DNA of 64,000 bases from WTAW01 sp964406575 (GTDB taxonomy: Bacteria > Acidobacteriota > Aminicenantia > Aminicenantales > Aminicenantaceae), in contig CAYOSH010000015.1 of NCBI GenBank assembly GCA_964406575.1, positions 40,260 to 104,259 on the forward strand, read 5' to 3'. Below are positions 26,918 to 36,900 of this stretch, piece after piece. Under the pieces are notes generated by a model. The model was not told the DNA's origin, did not search any database, and saw only the letters and a program-made list of their open reading frames with translations. Every line of letters starts with the position of its first letter. Position 1 is the first letter of the stretch. The position numbers and the translations under genes are program-made.

Positions 26918-27118
26918 CTAGATGACAGTAACTTTTGTTGCCGCAGGTCCCTTGGGTCCCTGTTCGATCTCAAAAGTCACTTTATCGCCTTCATTGAGAG
27001 ATTTAAAACCGCTTGCGTTGATCGCTGAATGATGAACAAACACATCCGGTCCGTCTTCTTGCTCGATGAAGCCAAAGCCTTTGCTGCTATTGAACCATTT
27101 TACAGTTCCACTAGCCAT
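26918..27118 (-). CDS. Cold-shock domain protein (CspA family)
   Basis: A 66-residue single OB-fold protein with both RNA-binding motifs intact: RNP1 (KGFGFIEQ) and RNP2 (VFVHHSAI), and the usual start GTVKWFN. Csp proteins bind single-stranded RNA and DNA and melt mRNA structure. The ATG follows AAGGAG. A roughly 130-base leader, an extended -10 promoter and a strong terminator show a monocistronic unit. The long leader contains inverted segments around TTTAGCTAAA, as in temperature-responsive csp leaders, but I see no defined cold-shock box. Confidence 0.95.
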   Translation of the reverse strand: MASGTVKWFNSSKGFGFIEQEDGPDVFVHHSAINASGFKSLNEGDKVTFEIEQGPKGPAATKVTVI

Positions 27119-27243
27119 AGTGACATACTCCTTATTAAAGTTCTCAATGTCCCAAACTGAGGAATGCCACTTTAGCTAAAGGGAACTTCCTTCAGAACGG
27201 TACTAGCCTGCCCAAAAGGGACAGACCTTAATTGATCGAATGT

Positions 27244-27249
27244 ATTATA
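27244..27249 (-). promoter_or_regulatory. Extended -10 promoter of the cold-shock gene
   Basis: Minus strand TATAAT preceded by TGG, an extended -10 form. No good -35 box is present at 16-18 bases; upstream is a run of T and A. The transcript leader would be about 120 bases. Confidence 0.5.
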
Positions 27250-27360
27250 CCATAATTTTAAAAAAAAGCTAGCAAAATTTTGAAGGACAGTGACTCGCTC
27301 TTTTTTACCTCAAATACATTTATCTCGGAAATAAGGATGCTTACGCTTTGGAACAAAGAA

Positions 27361-27389
27361 TTGACCCGGACTATACAGAGGAGTAATAT
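27361..27389 (+). promoter_or_regulatory. Promoter of the M24 peptidase gene
   Basis: TTGACC (27361-27366), 17 bases, TAATAT (27384-27389), about 60 bases before the start codon. Confidence 0.5.
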
Positions 27390-27448
27390 GGAATACCAAA
27401 GCTTGGATAAAACTACATTATTTATGCATCTAGACAGGAGGTGGATTT

Positions 27449-28780
27449 ATGTCTAAAAATATGAGCGTGGTCATTTTAGTGGTCATGATCAGTTTTTTAG
27501 CTTTAAATTCGTTCAGTCAAAATGCCCACGACAACTTGGAGATCGCGAACATGATCCGGAGCGACAAATTCGATTACGTCTTGCCGAAGGCCATGAGGAA
27601 CAACGACATCGATATGTGGATCATCATCGACAAGGGCCGCGGCACTGAGCCCCTCTTTCGGGATCTTGGTTATGCAACAAGCAATGGGAACGGGATCTTT
27701 GTATTCACGGACCGCGGCGGGAAACGGATCGAAAGGGCGGTCCTGGGTGGAGAGCCCGAGCTGCTCGTGGAAAGCAGGCTATATGACATCTTTAAGAGGA
27801 TTAGAGACCTGAGATCGTTTGTTGCCGAACGCAACCCCAAACGTATCGGTATCGATATATCGACAGCGACAGAGCTATGGCCACCGGAAGGGCGCCATCT
27901 CACCGACGGCCTTTCCCACATGGATTACATCAATCTCAAGAAAGAGCTGGGCGAGCCGTATGCCTCCCGGTTGGTGTCTGCTGAAAAACTTATTGCGGAC
28001 TTTCGTTCGGAGAGAGTGGCCGGTGAGATCATCGAATTCTCAAAAATCGCGAACATCACACGAAAACTCTTGGAACGCGCACTGTCCAACGAAGTCATCA
28101 CCCCCGGCAAAACCACGATGAACGAGGTTTGCTGGTGGCTGGAAGAACAAAGACAAGCTCTAGGCCTTGAGCTCGGCTGGCACCCTACAGTTTTTCTCAG
28201 CCCCCCGGATGGCAACGAGATCGCCAATGCGGATCGTGTCATTCAGCCCGGTGACGTTCTCCAGATCGACTGGGGCATCGGACAGAACAACTTCTTCACA
28301 GACATGAAACGTTTTTCTTATGTCTTGAAAGAGGGAGAGACCGAAGTCCCGGAGTGGGTTCAGAAGGCATTCGATAATTCGCGCACCATTCGCGAGCTTG
28401 TGAGAGAGAATGTCAGATCGGGGAAAACCGGCCGGGAACAATTGGATCATCTGAAACGCTTGGTGGTTGAGGCCGGCTTCGTCTACACCGAGGAGGAACA
28501 TCCTAGCAATGCTAAAGGCGTGGAAGTCAACATCGGCATGCACTCTGCCGGCAATCTAGGGCATGATGTGGGTGGATCCCTTTTTGAGATCTTTCCTTTG
28601 CGCACGACATATGAGATCAGGCCCAACAGTTTCATCGCTTTTGAATTCATCGTTTTCACCCCTGCAGACGAATGGGGCGGCAACAAGGTCCCGGTCTGTG
28701 TGGAAGAAAATGCGCTCATTACAGAACACGGGATCGAATGGGTCCATCCCCCACAGAACCGAGTCCTTGTGATCAGATAG
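27449..28780 (+). CDS. Exported M24-family metallopeptidase (Xaa-Pro aminopeptidase-like)
   Basis: A 443-residue protein with a signal peptide (VVILVVMISFLALNSFSQ), a creatinase-type N-terminal domain and a C-terminal pita-bread domain. Expected dinuclear-metal ligands are present in order: D in VLQIDWGIG, D in NFFTDMKRF, H in GMHSAGNLGHDVGG, then acidic residues in AFEFIVF and CVEENALI. Such enzymes remove an N-terminal residue before proline, or are creatinase-like hydrolases. It precedes an exported prolyl oligopeptidase on the same strand (78-base gap), a natural pairing for breaking down proline-rich peptides. AGGAGG lies upstream of the ATG. Confidence 0.82.
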   Translation: MSKNMSVVILVVMISFLALNSFSQNAHDNLEIANMIRSDKFDYVLPKAMRNNDIDMWIIIDKGRGTEPLFRDLGYATSNGNGIFVFTDRGGKRIERAVLGGEPELLVESRLYDIFKRIRDLRSFVAERNPKRIGIDISTATELWPPEGRHLTDGLSHMDYINLKKELGEPYASRLVSAEKLIADFRSERVAGEIIEFSKIANITRKLLERALSNEVITPGKTTMNEVCWWLEEQRQALGLELGWHPTVFLSPPDGNEIANADRVIQPGDVLQIDWGIGQNNFFTDMKRFSYVLKEGETEVPEWVQKAFDNSRTIRELVRENVRSGKTGREQLDHLKRLVVEAGFVYTEEEHPSNAKGVEVNIGMHSAGNLGHDVGGSLFEIFPLRTTYEIRPNSFIAFEFIVFTPADEWGGNKVPVCVEENALITEHGIEWVHPPQNRVLVIR

Positions 28781-28857
28781 AGAACACATCAAGGATAGCT
28801 CTTGCCTCGAGGGTAAAATTCTGTAATCATACTAACGAGTAAAAAAAGGAGGACAGG

Positions 28858-31029
28858 ATGAAAAACACATTTTCTGGCCTGACGAAAAAATCTCTCTCCA
28901 TAATCGCACTTTTATTTGTTCTTTTCTTCTCTTATCTAAGTGTAGCGTGCGGAACGACTGAGAAAGCAGAAATATCAGCCGCAACGATAAAGCCGCCCAT
29001 CGCCACCAAGATACCCAAAGAGCTGACCGCGCATGGTCAGACGCGTATCGACAATTACTACTGGCTCAACGAGCGGGATAATCCCAAAGTTATGGAATAC
29101 CTCAAGGCGGAAAATGCGTACAAAGAAGCGGTCATGGCCCACACAAAAAATTTCCAGGAAAAGCTCTACAACGAGATCGTAGGCAGGATCAAACAAACCG
29201 ATATGTCTGTTCCCTATAAAGATCAGGGTTATTATCGCTACACGCGATACGAGGAGGGGACAGAGTACCCGATATACTGCCGTAAAAAAGGGAATGTGGA
29301 TGCAGAGGAGGAAATTCTCCTGAACGTCAACAAAATGGCAAAAGGATACGACTTTTTCAATGTCGCCGGATATACGACAAGCTCCAACAACAACCTGATT
29401 GCTTACGGTGTGGATACAGTAAGCCGCAGGCTCTACACGCTCTATTTCAAGGACTTAACCTCCGGCGAGGTTCTCAACGATCAGATTCCTAACACAGAAG
29501 GCCGGGCGGCCTGGGCCAACGATAATAAAACCGTTTTCTACGCTTTAAAGGATACAACCACGCTTCGCCCTTATAAGATCATGAAACATGTGCTCGGAAC
29601 AGCCGTCGCTTCAGACAAAGTGATCTACACCGAAGAGGACGAAACTTTCAACATTGATGTATATAAAACCAAGTCTAAGAAATTCCTTTTTATCATCTCT
29701 TATCACACACTATCTACCGAATACAGGTTTTGTGATGCGGACTCTCCCGATGGAGAATTCCGGATCATACAGCCACGCGAAAGAAACCTTGAGTATAACG
29801 TAGACCATTTTCAAGATTATTTCTATATTCGTACGAATCTAGATGCCAAAAATTTCAGGTTGATGAAAACACCTATCGATCGAACAACCAAAGAGAACTG
29901 GACGGAAGTCATCCCCCACAGCGATGATATTCTTCTGGAAGGATTCGAGATCTTCAGCAATTATCTCGTTCTGAGCGAGCGAAAAAACGGCCTGACACAG
30001 CTTCGTATCATCAAATGGTCCGATCGATCCGAACACTATCTAGATTTTGGAGAGGAGGCCTATCTGGCTTACATATCCATGAATCCTGATTTTGACACAG
30101 ACCTCTTGCGTTACGGCTACACATCGCTCACCACACCCAACTCGATATATGACTACAACATGGACACCCGAGAAAAGACGCTCCTCAAACAAGAAGAGGT
30201 TCTGGGGAATTTCGATCCCAACAATTATTTCACCGAGCGCCATTTCGCCACAGCTCGAGATGGCACCAAGGTCCCCATCTCCTTGGTCTACAGAAAAGGG
30301 CTGGAAAAGGATGGGAACAATCCCCTCCTGCTCTACGGTTATGGCTCATATGGCTATAGCACGGACCCAGCTTTTGACTCAACCATACTGAGTTTATTGG
30401 ATAGAGGATTTGTGTATGCCATACCGCATATCCGAGGAGGCTCAGAAATGGGCCGATACTGGTACGAAGAAGGGAAACTTCTCAATAAGAAAAACACCTT
30501 TACTGATTTTATCGACTGCGCTGAATATCTGATCGCACAAAAATTCACCAACCCGGATAAGATGTTCGCCATGGGTGGAAGTGCCGGGGGCCTCCTAATG
30601 GGCGCGGTGGTGAACATGCGCCCCGACCTGTGGAAGGGTGTCATCGCAGATGTCCCCTATGTGGATGTGATCACAACGATGCTCGACACGAGCATTCCTC
30701 TTACCACGAGTGAATTCGATGAATGGGGCAATCCCTCAAATAAGGAATACTACGATTACATGCTCTCCTATTCTCCATACGACAATGTGGAAGCCAAAGA
30801 TTATCCGGCGATGTTGGTCACCACCGGCTTCCATGATTCCCAGGTCCAGTACTTCGAACCTGCCAAATGGGTGGCCAAACTCCGTGCCATGAAGACAGAC
30901 AACAATCTTTTGATCTTTCACATCAATATGGAAGCGGGCCACGGCGGCGTATCGGGACGTTTCCGGCAATACAGAGAGATAGCCCTTGATTTTGCCTTCA
31001 TGTTTGACCTTCTCGGGATAAAGAAGTAG
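28858..31029 (+). CDS. Exported S9A prolyl oligopeptidase / oligopeptidase B-like lipoprotein
   Basis: A 723-residue serine peptidase with a lipoprotein-like signal (LLFVLFFSYLSVAC, cysteine near residue 31). An N-terminal beta-propeller (about residues 60-440) guards an alpha/beta-hydrolase domain. The catalytic triad can be placed: S575 in GGSAGG, D660 in TTGFHDSQV and H695 in MEAGHGG. The start of the mature protein (PPIATKIPKELTAHGQTRID, then YYWLNERDNP) is typical of oligopeptidase B. It should cleave short peptides after basic residues or proline. GGAGG lies four bases before the ATG; a weaker promoter (TTGCCT, 16 bases, TAATCA) lies at 28802-28829, so it may be transcribed with or apart from the M24 gene. 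Confidence 0.88.
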   Translation: MKNTFSGLTKKSLSIIALLFVLFFSYLSVACGTTEKAEISAATIKPPIATKIPKELTAHGQTRIDNYYWLNERDNPKVMEYLKAENAYKEAVMAHTKNFQEKLYNEIVGRIKQTDMSVPYKDQGYYRYTRYEEGTEYPIYCRKKGNVDAEEEILLNVNKMAKGYDFFNVAGYTTSSNNNLIAYGVDTVSRRLYTLYFKDLTSGEVLNDQIPNTEGRAAWANDNKTVFYALKDTTTLRPYKIMKHVLGTAVASDKVIYTEEDETFNIDVYKTKSKKFLFIISYHTLSTEYRFCDADSPDGEFRIIQPRERNLEYNVDHFQDYFYIRTNLDAKNFRLMKTPIDRTTKENWTEVIPHSDDILLEGFEIFSNYLVLSERKNGLTQLRIIKWSDRSEHYLDFGEEAYLAYISMNPDFDTDLLRYGYTSLTTPNSIYDYNMDTREKTLLKQEEVLGNFDPNNYFTERHFATARDGTKVPISLVYRKGLEKDGNNPLLLYGYGSYGYSTDPAFDSTILSLLDRGFVYAIPHIRGGSEMGRYWYEEGKLLNKKNTFTDFIDCAEYLIAQKFTNPDKMFAMGGSAGGLLMGAVVNMRPDLWKGVIADVPYVDVITTMLDTSIPLTTSEFDEWGNPSNKEYYDYMLSYSPYDNVEAKDYPAMLVTTGFHDSQVQYFEPAKWVAKLRAMKTDNNLLIFHINMEAGHGGVSGRFRQYREIALDFAFMFDLLGIKK

Positions 31030-31184
31030 GCACGTAAGCCGTGGCGCACTTTTTACAGAATTGGGAGTCAGGAGTGTTGTCTGTCTCACATTCAGGACAC
31101 TATTTGCCCATCTATCTCTCCGATGATCTTTCGCAAAAAAGCATATCCATTAATCACCAGGGGCTCAATCTGGTCAATGTCCTG

Positions 31185-32309
31185 TCAATAAGCAAATCTT
31201 AGAACAAAATTTTCTTCTTTAATCATTATTGCGGTTGAATTTTTCTCTATTGTCAACGGCAGGATAAATCCTGGACTGCCAGTTCCAAAATCTAATTTTT
31301 CAATCGGAAGTCTCGAAATATTCGTAACTAAACACCCAGACTTCGGATCGAATGGTTTGAATTTCTCCATTCTCCTCTCCAACATAATTCCTTCCAAATG
31401 CGCTAAATACTCAACATAGGACTGTTTTGACACGGAAGGCATTAATTCTCTAATTTGAACAGCGATGTCCTCAAAGTTTAAATTTTCGATATCGCCCTTT
31501 TTAAGCTTCATCGTGTGCAACATTAATCCGTTTCCAAAAAATCTCCGGCCGAATTCTTTAACTCTTCTTCGAACGTCAATAGGAATTGTAAGCTCAACAA
31601 ACTCTTCCAAAAATTCACTTTGTGCTCCGACAAGTTTTTTAACAGCGATGGCAGATAAAACATCATTCATAGAAACCTGGTGATTTTTTGTATCAGAAAC
31701 CTTTTTGATTATTGACTTCACCTCATTTCGGCTTATTTCATCGAATCTGATGTTGAATTCATCGTTTTGCTGAAAGGGCTCCAACTCCACTCCCTTAAAA
31801 CAAAAGTCTCTCAATATTGTCCTTCGGTGATGAGGTTTAAAAAACAGTTTCATCAAAGACGATTTGGATGGAAACGAAGTGGATTGTGTCATCATAGCAA
31901 GTGCTGACAAAAAGTAAAAATAGCTGTATCCATCTCCTGCCAGATGATGCATTTTCGGAATCAACGCCATACCATTGGAAAATCGGATGACTTTTAAAAG
32001 AAATAGCTTTTTTATGTCTGGTAAGCTGTAATGAGAAAGAACTTCAAATTGTTCTTTTTCGGTCTTAGAGATGATAAATTCTCGGTCAACCACCTCCTCC
32101 TCATAATAATCTGTCTCGTTATACTTCTCAAAAGAAATAACTCCGTCCTTGTATTCCCCAAACATGGGCCAAAAAGCCGAAGACAGCTTTCTCAAAGCAC
32201 CCCGTATTTTCTTAGTATCAAAATCCTTTTTGTAATACAAAAGAAGCTCTATGGGATAATTCAAATTCGAAAACAGCGCATCAACCTGCGAGATATTGAC
32301 TGTATTCAT
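31185..32309 (-). CDS. BAHD / condensation-type acyltransferase-like protein
   Basis: A 374-residue soluble protein. It contains the acyltransferase motif HHxxxDG (H121-H122-L-A-G-D126-G, preceded by PKM) at the position expected in condensation-domain and BAHD transferases, and near the C-terminus DFGTGSP (340-346), matching the BAHD DFGWG signature. Between them the two-domain chloramphenicol-acetyltransferase-like fold is suggested by IPIDVRRRVKEFG. These enzymes move an acyl group from CoA (or a carrier protein) to an alcohol or amine. No NRPS carrier or adenylation genes are nearby, so a stand-alone acyltransferase is likelier than a natural-product synthetase fragment. A good promoter lies directly upstream. 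Confidence 0.7.
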   Translation of the reverse strand: MNTVNISQVDALFSNLNYPIELLLYYKKDFDTKKIRGALRKLSSAFWPMFGEYKDGVISFEKYNETDYYEEEVVDREFIISKTEKEQFEVLSHYSLPDIKKLFLLKVIRFSNGMALIPKMHHLAGDGYSYFYFLSALAMMTQSTSFPSKSSLMKLFFKPHHRRTILRDFCFKGVELEPFQQNDEFNIRFDEISRNEVKSIIKKVSDTKNHQVSMNDVLSAIAVKKLVGAQSEFLEEFVELTIPIDVRRRVKEFGRRFFGNGLMLHTMKLKKGDIENLNFEDIAVQIRELMPSVSKQSYVEYLAHLEGIMLERRMEKFKPFDPKSGCLVTNISRLPIEKLDFGTGSPGFILPLTIEKNSTAIMIKEENFVLRFAY

Positions 32310-32333
32310 GATTGACCTTTTGTGGATGATAAT

Positions 32334-32362
32334 AAGATATTCACTTACAGGAGAAGAGTCAA
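32334..32362 (-). promoter_or_regulatory. Promoter of the BAHD-like gene
   Basis: Minus strand: TTGACT (32357-32362), 17 bases, TATCTT (32334-32339). Nothing further is clear in the rest of the 32310-32656 gap apart from AT-rich sequence and short frames. Confidence 0.55.
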
Positions 32363-32656
32363 ATCAAAAACCGATCTAAACAGATATGATCTCCAGCGAG
32401 TTCTTTTGCAGAATTAACGTTACTCACTTCTGTATTATCTCAAAATGATGTATAAATAAAAATGGAAAGAGATATTGTCACACATGAACGATACACCCCT
32501 ACATGTTCAAAAGCGAATAGTCGAAGGATATCCCAAAATGCCGCGGCCTCCCTCTGGCTGGCTAGAGAAACAATGATCCGCGCTTTTAATTGGGATCCTC
32601 ACAAAGAAGGATATTGAAGAAATTATTGGAACTATCTCATACATAAAGGAGGCTTC

Positions 32657-33589
32657 ATGATATCTATTCGAAAAGTTTTTTACATCATTCTTTGTTTGGC
32701 CTTAGTTCTGGGATCCTGCAAGACAAAAAAGGCCGAATCCGAAGAGACCGAAGCAGGAAAGACAGCATCGGAAAGGACTGAAAGCGTTACAACCCATTTG
32801 GGGGGATGCATTCTGCTCACGCCTCTGGCTGAAGCACCCGACGATCTCTATCAGGAAAGCGACATCATTCCGACAGATGAATACAAGCCCTTCACGAAAA
32901 AACTCTCGGTCTACGGCATTACCTTGATCGGTCGGGATGATATCTCCGATGACTTCATGCGGAAGGTTGCCAAAACCATCAAGGAGATGTTTCCGCAAGA
33001 GGATGGCATCGACGTGGGGCTGCAAAAAGAGCTACTGAGGAATATGTACAAATACAAAACTGTGATTCCATTCTTTAAGGGACACGGCCACGAGTTCGCA
33101 TCGGAGGATGAAGAGGCATGGGATCTCACCAGAAGCCAAAACAGCATATGCGACATTATAATGGAAGGTGTCTCCGGCCAGGTGAATGAGGTCGTCGAGC
33201 ATATCCTCCACCACGTGAGCGACGTCGGACTCCATTACACATTTCCCGATGAATGGGGCATATCAAAAACCTCTAAGGTCTATCAAGCGATGCAGGAGGC
33301 GATAGACAAGGAATATTACATTATCGAACAATATGAGGAGCGCGATGAAGAAGTCAAAAACAGAGTGTTGATCCAGGAATTCGCCTATTGGGTCATCTGT
33401 TCTGCATGGAACCTTTTGGAGCCCTACGGCCCGAATGCGGAATGGAAGATCATCCGGACGAAGTCAGACTTGGAGGAGAGGCTCCCTCTGTCCTATGAGC
33501 TTTTTGAAAGCACCATTCCCAAAGTCATGGCATCACCAAGTATAGCCACACTCGAGGAATTTAAACAATACGAGGTCCCTGAAAACTAG
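32657..33589 (+). CDS. Lipoprotein of an unrecognised family, paralogous to the RTX lipoprotein at 43.2-44.6 kb
   Basis: A 310-residue lipoprotein (signal IILCLALVLGSC, cysteine at about residue 21, followed by a Lys/Glu-rich linker). The mature domain shares an ordered set of segments with the non-repeat part of the RTX lipoprotein: a strand-helix start (KLSVYGITLIGRDDISDDF), a helix with EHILHH (the other has EEIMHLVH at the same place), then EFAYWVICSAWNLLEPYG (EYIITGFDIYFGLWDHNP) and LSYELFESTIPKVM. The E-x-I-x-H core resembles a zincin helix without the usual first histidine. I cannot assign a function. AAGGAGG lies upstream of the ATG. Confidence 0.6.
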   Translation: MISIRKVFYIILCLALVLGSCKTKKAESEETEAGKTASERTESVTTHLGGCILLTPLAEAPDDLYQESDIIPTDEYKPFTKKLSVYGITLIGRDDISDDFMRKVAKTIKEMFPQEDGIDVGLQKELLRNMYKYKTVIPFFKGHGHEFASEDEEAWDLTRSQNSICDIIMEGVSGQVNEVVEHILHHVSDVGLHYTFPDEWGISKTSKVYQAMQEAIDKEYYIIEQYEERDEEVKNRVLIQEFAYWVICSAWNLLEPYGPNAEWKIIRTKSDLEERLPLSYELFESTIPKVMASPSIATLEEFKQYEVPEN

Positions 33590-33625
33590 CGGAGATTAAT
33601 TTCCCACCCCTCTCTTCTCTAGCAA

Positions 33626-33811
33626 TTGTATGCTTTTGGTTATCACAGTCCATGGAAAGCAAAAGAAACTCTCGATCACATCAAACTTGCGAATATCCCA
33701 CGCATAAGTTGCGAATCCTGCAGCGTTATGTGTTCTTCAGGATTTGATATCAAGAGGAAAGCATCCGACATCACTAGGATTCTAAACGTGCCCATTGAGT
33801 TTTTAATGTGA
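33626..33811 (+). pseudogene. C-terminal remnant of a ferredoxin-like aldo/keto reductase
   Basis: A 61-codon open stretch starting at TTG and reading YAFGYHSPWKAKETLDHIKL, then SCESCSVMCSSGFDIKRK and DITRILNVPIEFLM. The spaced cysteines and the final helix resemble the C-terminal tail of aldo/keto reductases of the iron-sulfur type. Nothing upstream continues the protein and there is no ribosome-binding site, so it is best read as a gene fragment. The family identification is from memory of such tails and is tentative. Confidence 0.45.
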
Positions 33812-33903
33812 TTCGCTTAAGACTGGATATCACTTTCAAGAAACTGTGATGGTGATCCAATCGCCATCATACTTTTGCTCGTATTCGAGTTCCAAATGAT
33901 CGG

Positions 33904-36900
33904 CTATAACCTCCCAGGTCCCTTCCCTTTCACAAGTTCGATCGCCTGATCGATCGTGAATGCTTTTCCTTCTTCTTGTGCCGATTTGTAGGCGACTTCA
34001 TCGAGTCCATCACGCACGATCGTTTTCCATTTCTCCAGATTTGATGCGTCTGCAGGTGGCAACGGGATTCCCAGTGTTGTACGCAAAGCTTCCGCAGCAG
34101 AAAAAACTCGGGCGGCTTGATCGTATTCAGACTGCACTGCAGCCAAACTCGCGATCCCTTCCAAATTTTCAGCGATCCCCTCCCGATGATCTAAGTCTTC
34201 TTCAATCTGCATGCTCTCAACAAAATGTCTCCTTGCAGATTCGTGGTTGCCTTGGGCAAAATCATATTGCCCGAGCAACCTGAGCGCTTGCGCTTCGACA
34301 GCCTTAAAGCCGACTTCCCGGGACATACTCAGACATTCCTGGGCTAACGATGTCGCACTTTTCATATCGCCTTGATCAAGGGCCACTCTCCCGAGTCCGG
34401 CGAGTGCGATCGAGCCACATCCTTTATCCCCCATGGTTCGAAAACTCACCAGTGCTTCTTCGTATAAGGTACGAGCTTGTTTGGTGTTGCCTTGAAATCG
34501 TTCCACTCTTCCCAAACCCCTGAGCTGTGTTGCGACACCATGAAGGTCTTTCAAATCCTCATATATCTTGAGGCTCTCCCCATACATCTTTTTTGCTTTG
34601 TCATAATGCCCCACAATTGCAGCGATCTGGGCAAGATTCCATAACGCCCCTGCGATTTCTCGTTTATCCTGCACCTCTCGGAAAAGGTCCAGGCTCTCTC
34701 CAAAAAGAGAGTTGGCCTGTTTAAAATCGTATGTCGATGCGGCACGGTGTGCCAACGGGCCAAGCGCAGTTGCGATTCCCCGTTTGTCACCCACTTCTCG
34801 CCACAACTCGAGGCTCTCCGAGTGCAGCGCCTCGATCGATGCGTCATCAGCGCCTAAAAATTCCTTCGCGAATGCCAACCCTCTAAGAGCTTTTGCTATT
34901 CCCGCCTTGTAGTCGATCTCCCGGGCAATATCTATCGCCTGCTCAGAAAAATGAATGGCTTCATCCATATCAGAATGGCGGGCCGCGAGCCATCCGGCAC
35001 CGGTAAGGGCGTCCACTCGCTCATGTGTTGGAGTTTTAATAAACGCGAGTACCTTCTGAAGCCATCGTCGGCCCTCACTAAAATACCCGTGGGTATCCCA
35101 AAACTGCGATAGCGCTCCTGCCATTCGCAAGCCCGACAGTGCAAATTGTGGACTTCCGTCGTTCATTTCCTCAGCCTTTTGTAAAAACCACCCTAACGCG
35201 GAACGCAGATTGTTATGTTCCTCCTCCAGCCTTTCTAACCACACTTCCTGCTCCGGCCCCTCGAGAAGGGATTTGGCTTCCTCTGCCAAGGTAAGAAAAT
35301 AATTGGCATGTCTCTCTTTGATACCCGCCTCTCGACCACTTTCCTTCAACTTTTCTCCGGCGTACTCGCGGATCATCCCAAGCATGCTGAACCGTAACTC
35401 CTCCTCTTTACTTTCATCCTGCCGCAAAAGGCTCTTGTCCAGGAGGGAAGCAAGCCCATCCATGACATCTACACCCATGGCCTCCGCTGATTGCGGATCA
35501 GGATAACTATCTGCAGAAGAACACACGGCTTCGGCTGCCGAAAAGGTGAAGCCCCCCGCAAACACAGATAGAATCTGGAAGAGCCTCTGCTCATTCTCAT
35601 CCAACAACTCGTAACTCCAATCCATGGCAGAACGCAAAGTCCGATGGCGTGCAGGTGCATCCCGAGGCCCGTGGGTCAGAATTCGCAGCGACGATTGCCC
35701 ACCCGCCTCGATGAGCCGTTTGAGCAATGCTTTAGGTGGAAACAGTTTGATCCGTGCTGCGGCCAATTCGATCGCCAATGGCAACCCATCCAGCCGGGCG
35801 CAAATCTCGGCCACCGATTGAGCATTCTCATCCGTTATGGAAAAATCGGATTTCACCGACAGTGCACGCTGGGAGAACAATTCCACCGAAGGATTTCTTG
35901 TGAGCAAGTCCATCGTGGTTCTGTGGGATAAGTCAGGAAAGGCCAGGGGACGCACAAGGAACTCGTGTTCGCCCTTGACGTGCAGCACCTCACGGCTGGT
36001 TATTAAAAATTTGATGAACGAGCAGGTTTCAAGAAGTTGTGCGATGTCTGAGGCTGCTTCACCCACATGCTCGAAGTTATCGAGGAATATCAGCATTTTT
36101 CGAGGCTGCAGAAATTCTCCCAAAGTTACAAGAATGGGTTGGTTTCCCTGTTCATGTACATCCAACGCTTGGGCAATTGTGGGAGTGACGAGCAAGGGAT
36201 CCGTGATTGGTGCAAGGGGCACGAAAAAAATCCCATCTTTGAATTCATCGCAGAGCCCTCCAGCCAACTGCAGACCGAGGCGGGTTTTTCCGATCCCTCC
36301 AGGTCCGGTTAATGTGAGCAAGCGAACCTCAGCCTGAGACAGGAGATTTCGAGTAAAAATAAGGTCCTTTTCCCGTCCGATGAAGCTCGTCGGCTGGATG
36401 GGCAAGTTGTTTGGACAAGCATCAGGGGATTTGAGAGTGGGAACGACATTTCCTGGGAAGCTAGTATAAGAGGTCTCGCCACGCAAGGCAAGAAGGACTT
36501 CTTCTGCACTCTGAAACCGATTCTCTTTGTCTTTTTTTAGACATTTCAACACTAAATGGCTTAAGTTATCATCAATCTGATCATTGATCCTCCTAGGGTC
36601 TTGAGGAGGTTCGTGCGTGTGCTGATAAGCGACACTTAACGGAGTATCTCCCACAAATGGCACTTGGCCCGTTATCATTTCATACAGTATGACTCCCAGT
36701 GAATAGATATCAGACCTCTGATCGACGTCCTCACTCACTACCTGTTCCGGAGACATATAATCAGGCGTCCCGATAATTACTCCTGCATCCGTGATCCCTT
36801 TTGTCCTCAATGAGCGAGCGATGCCAAAATCCATAATACGAGCATTTCTCTCCGTGTCGATCATGATATTGCTGGGCTTTAGATCCCTGTGGACCACACC

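Noticed and set aside
32500..32656. Possible gene remnant before the lipoprotein at 32.7 kb
   Set aside because: Frames are short and broken; no family could be assigned.
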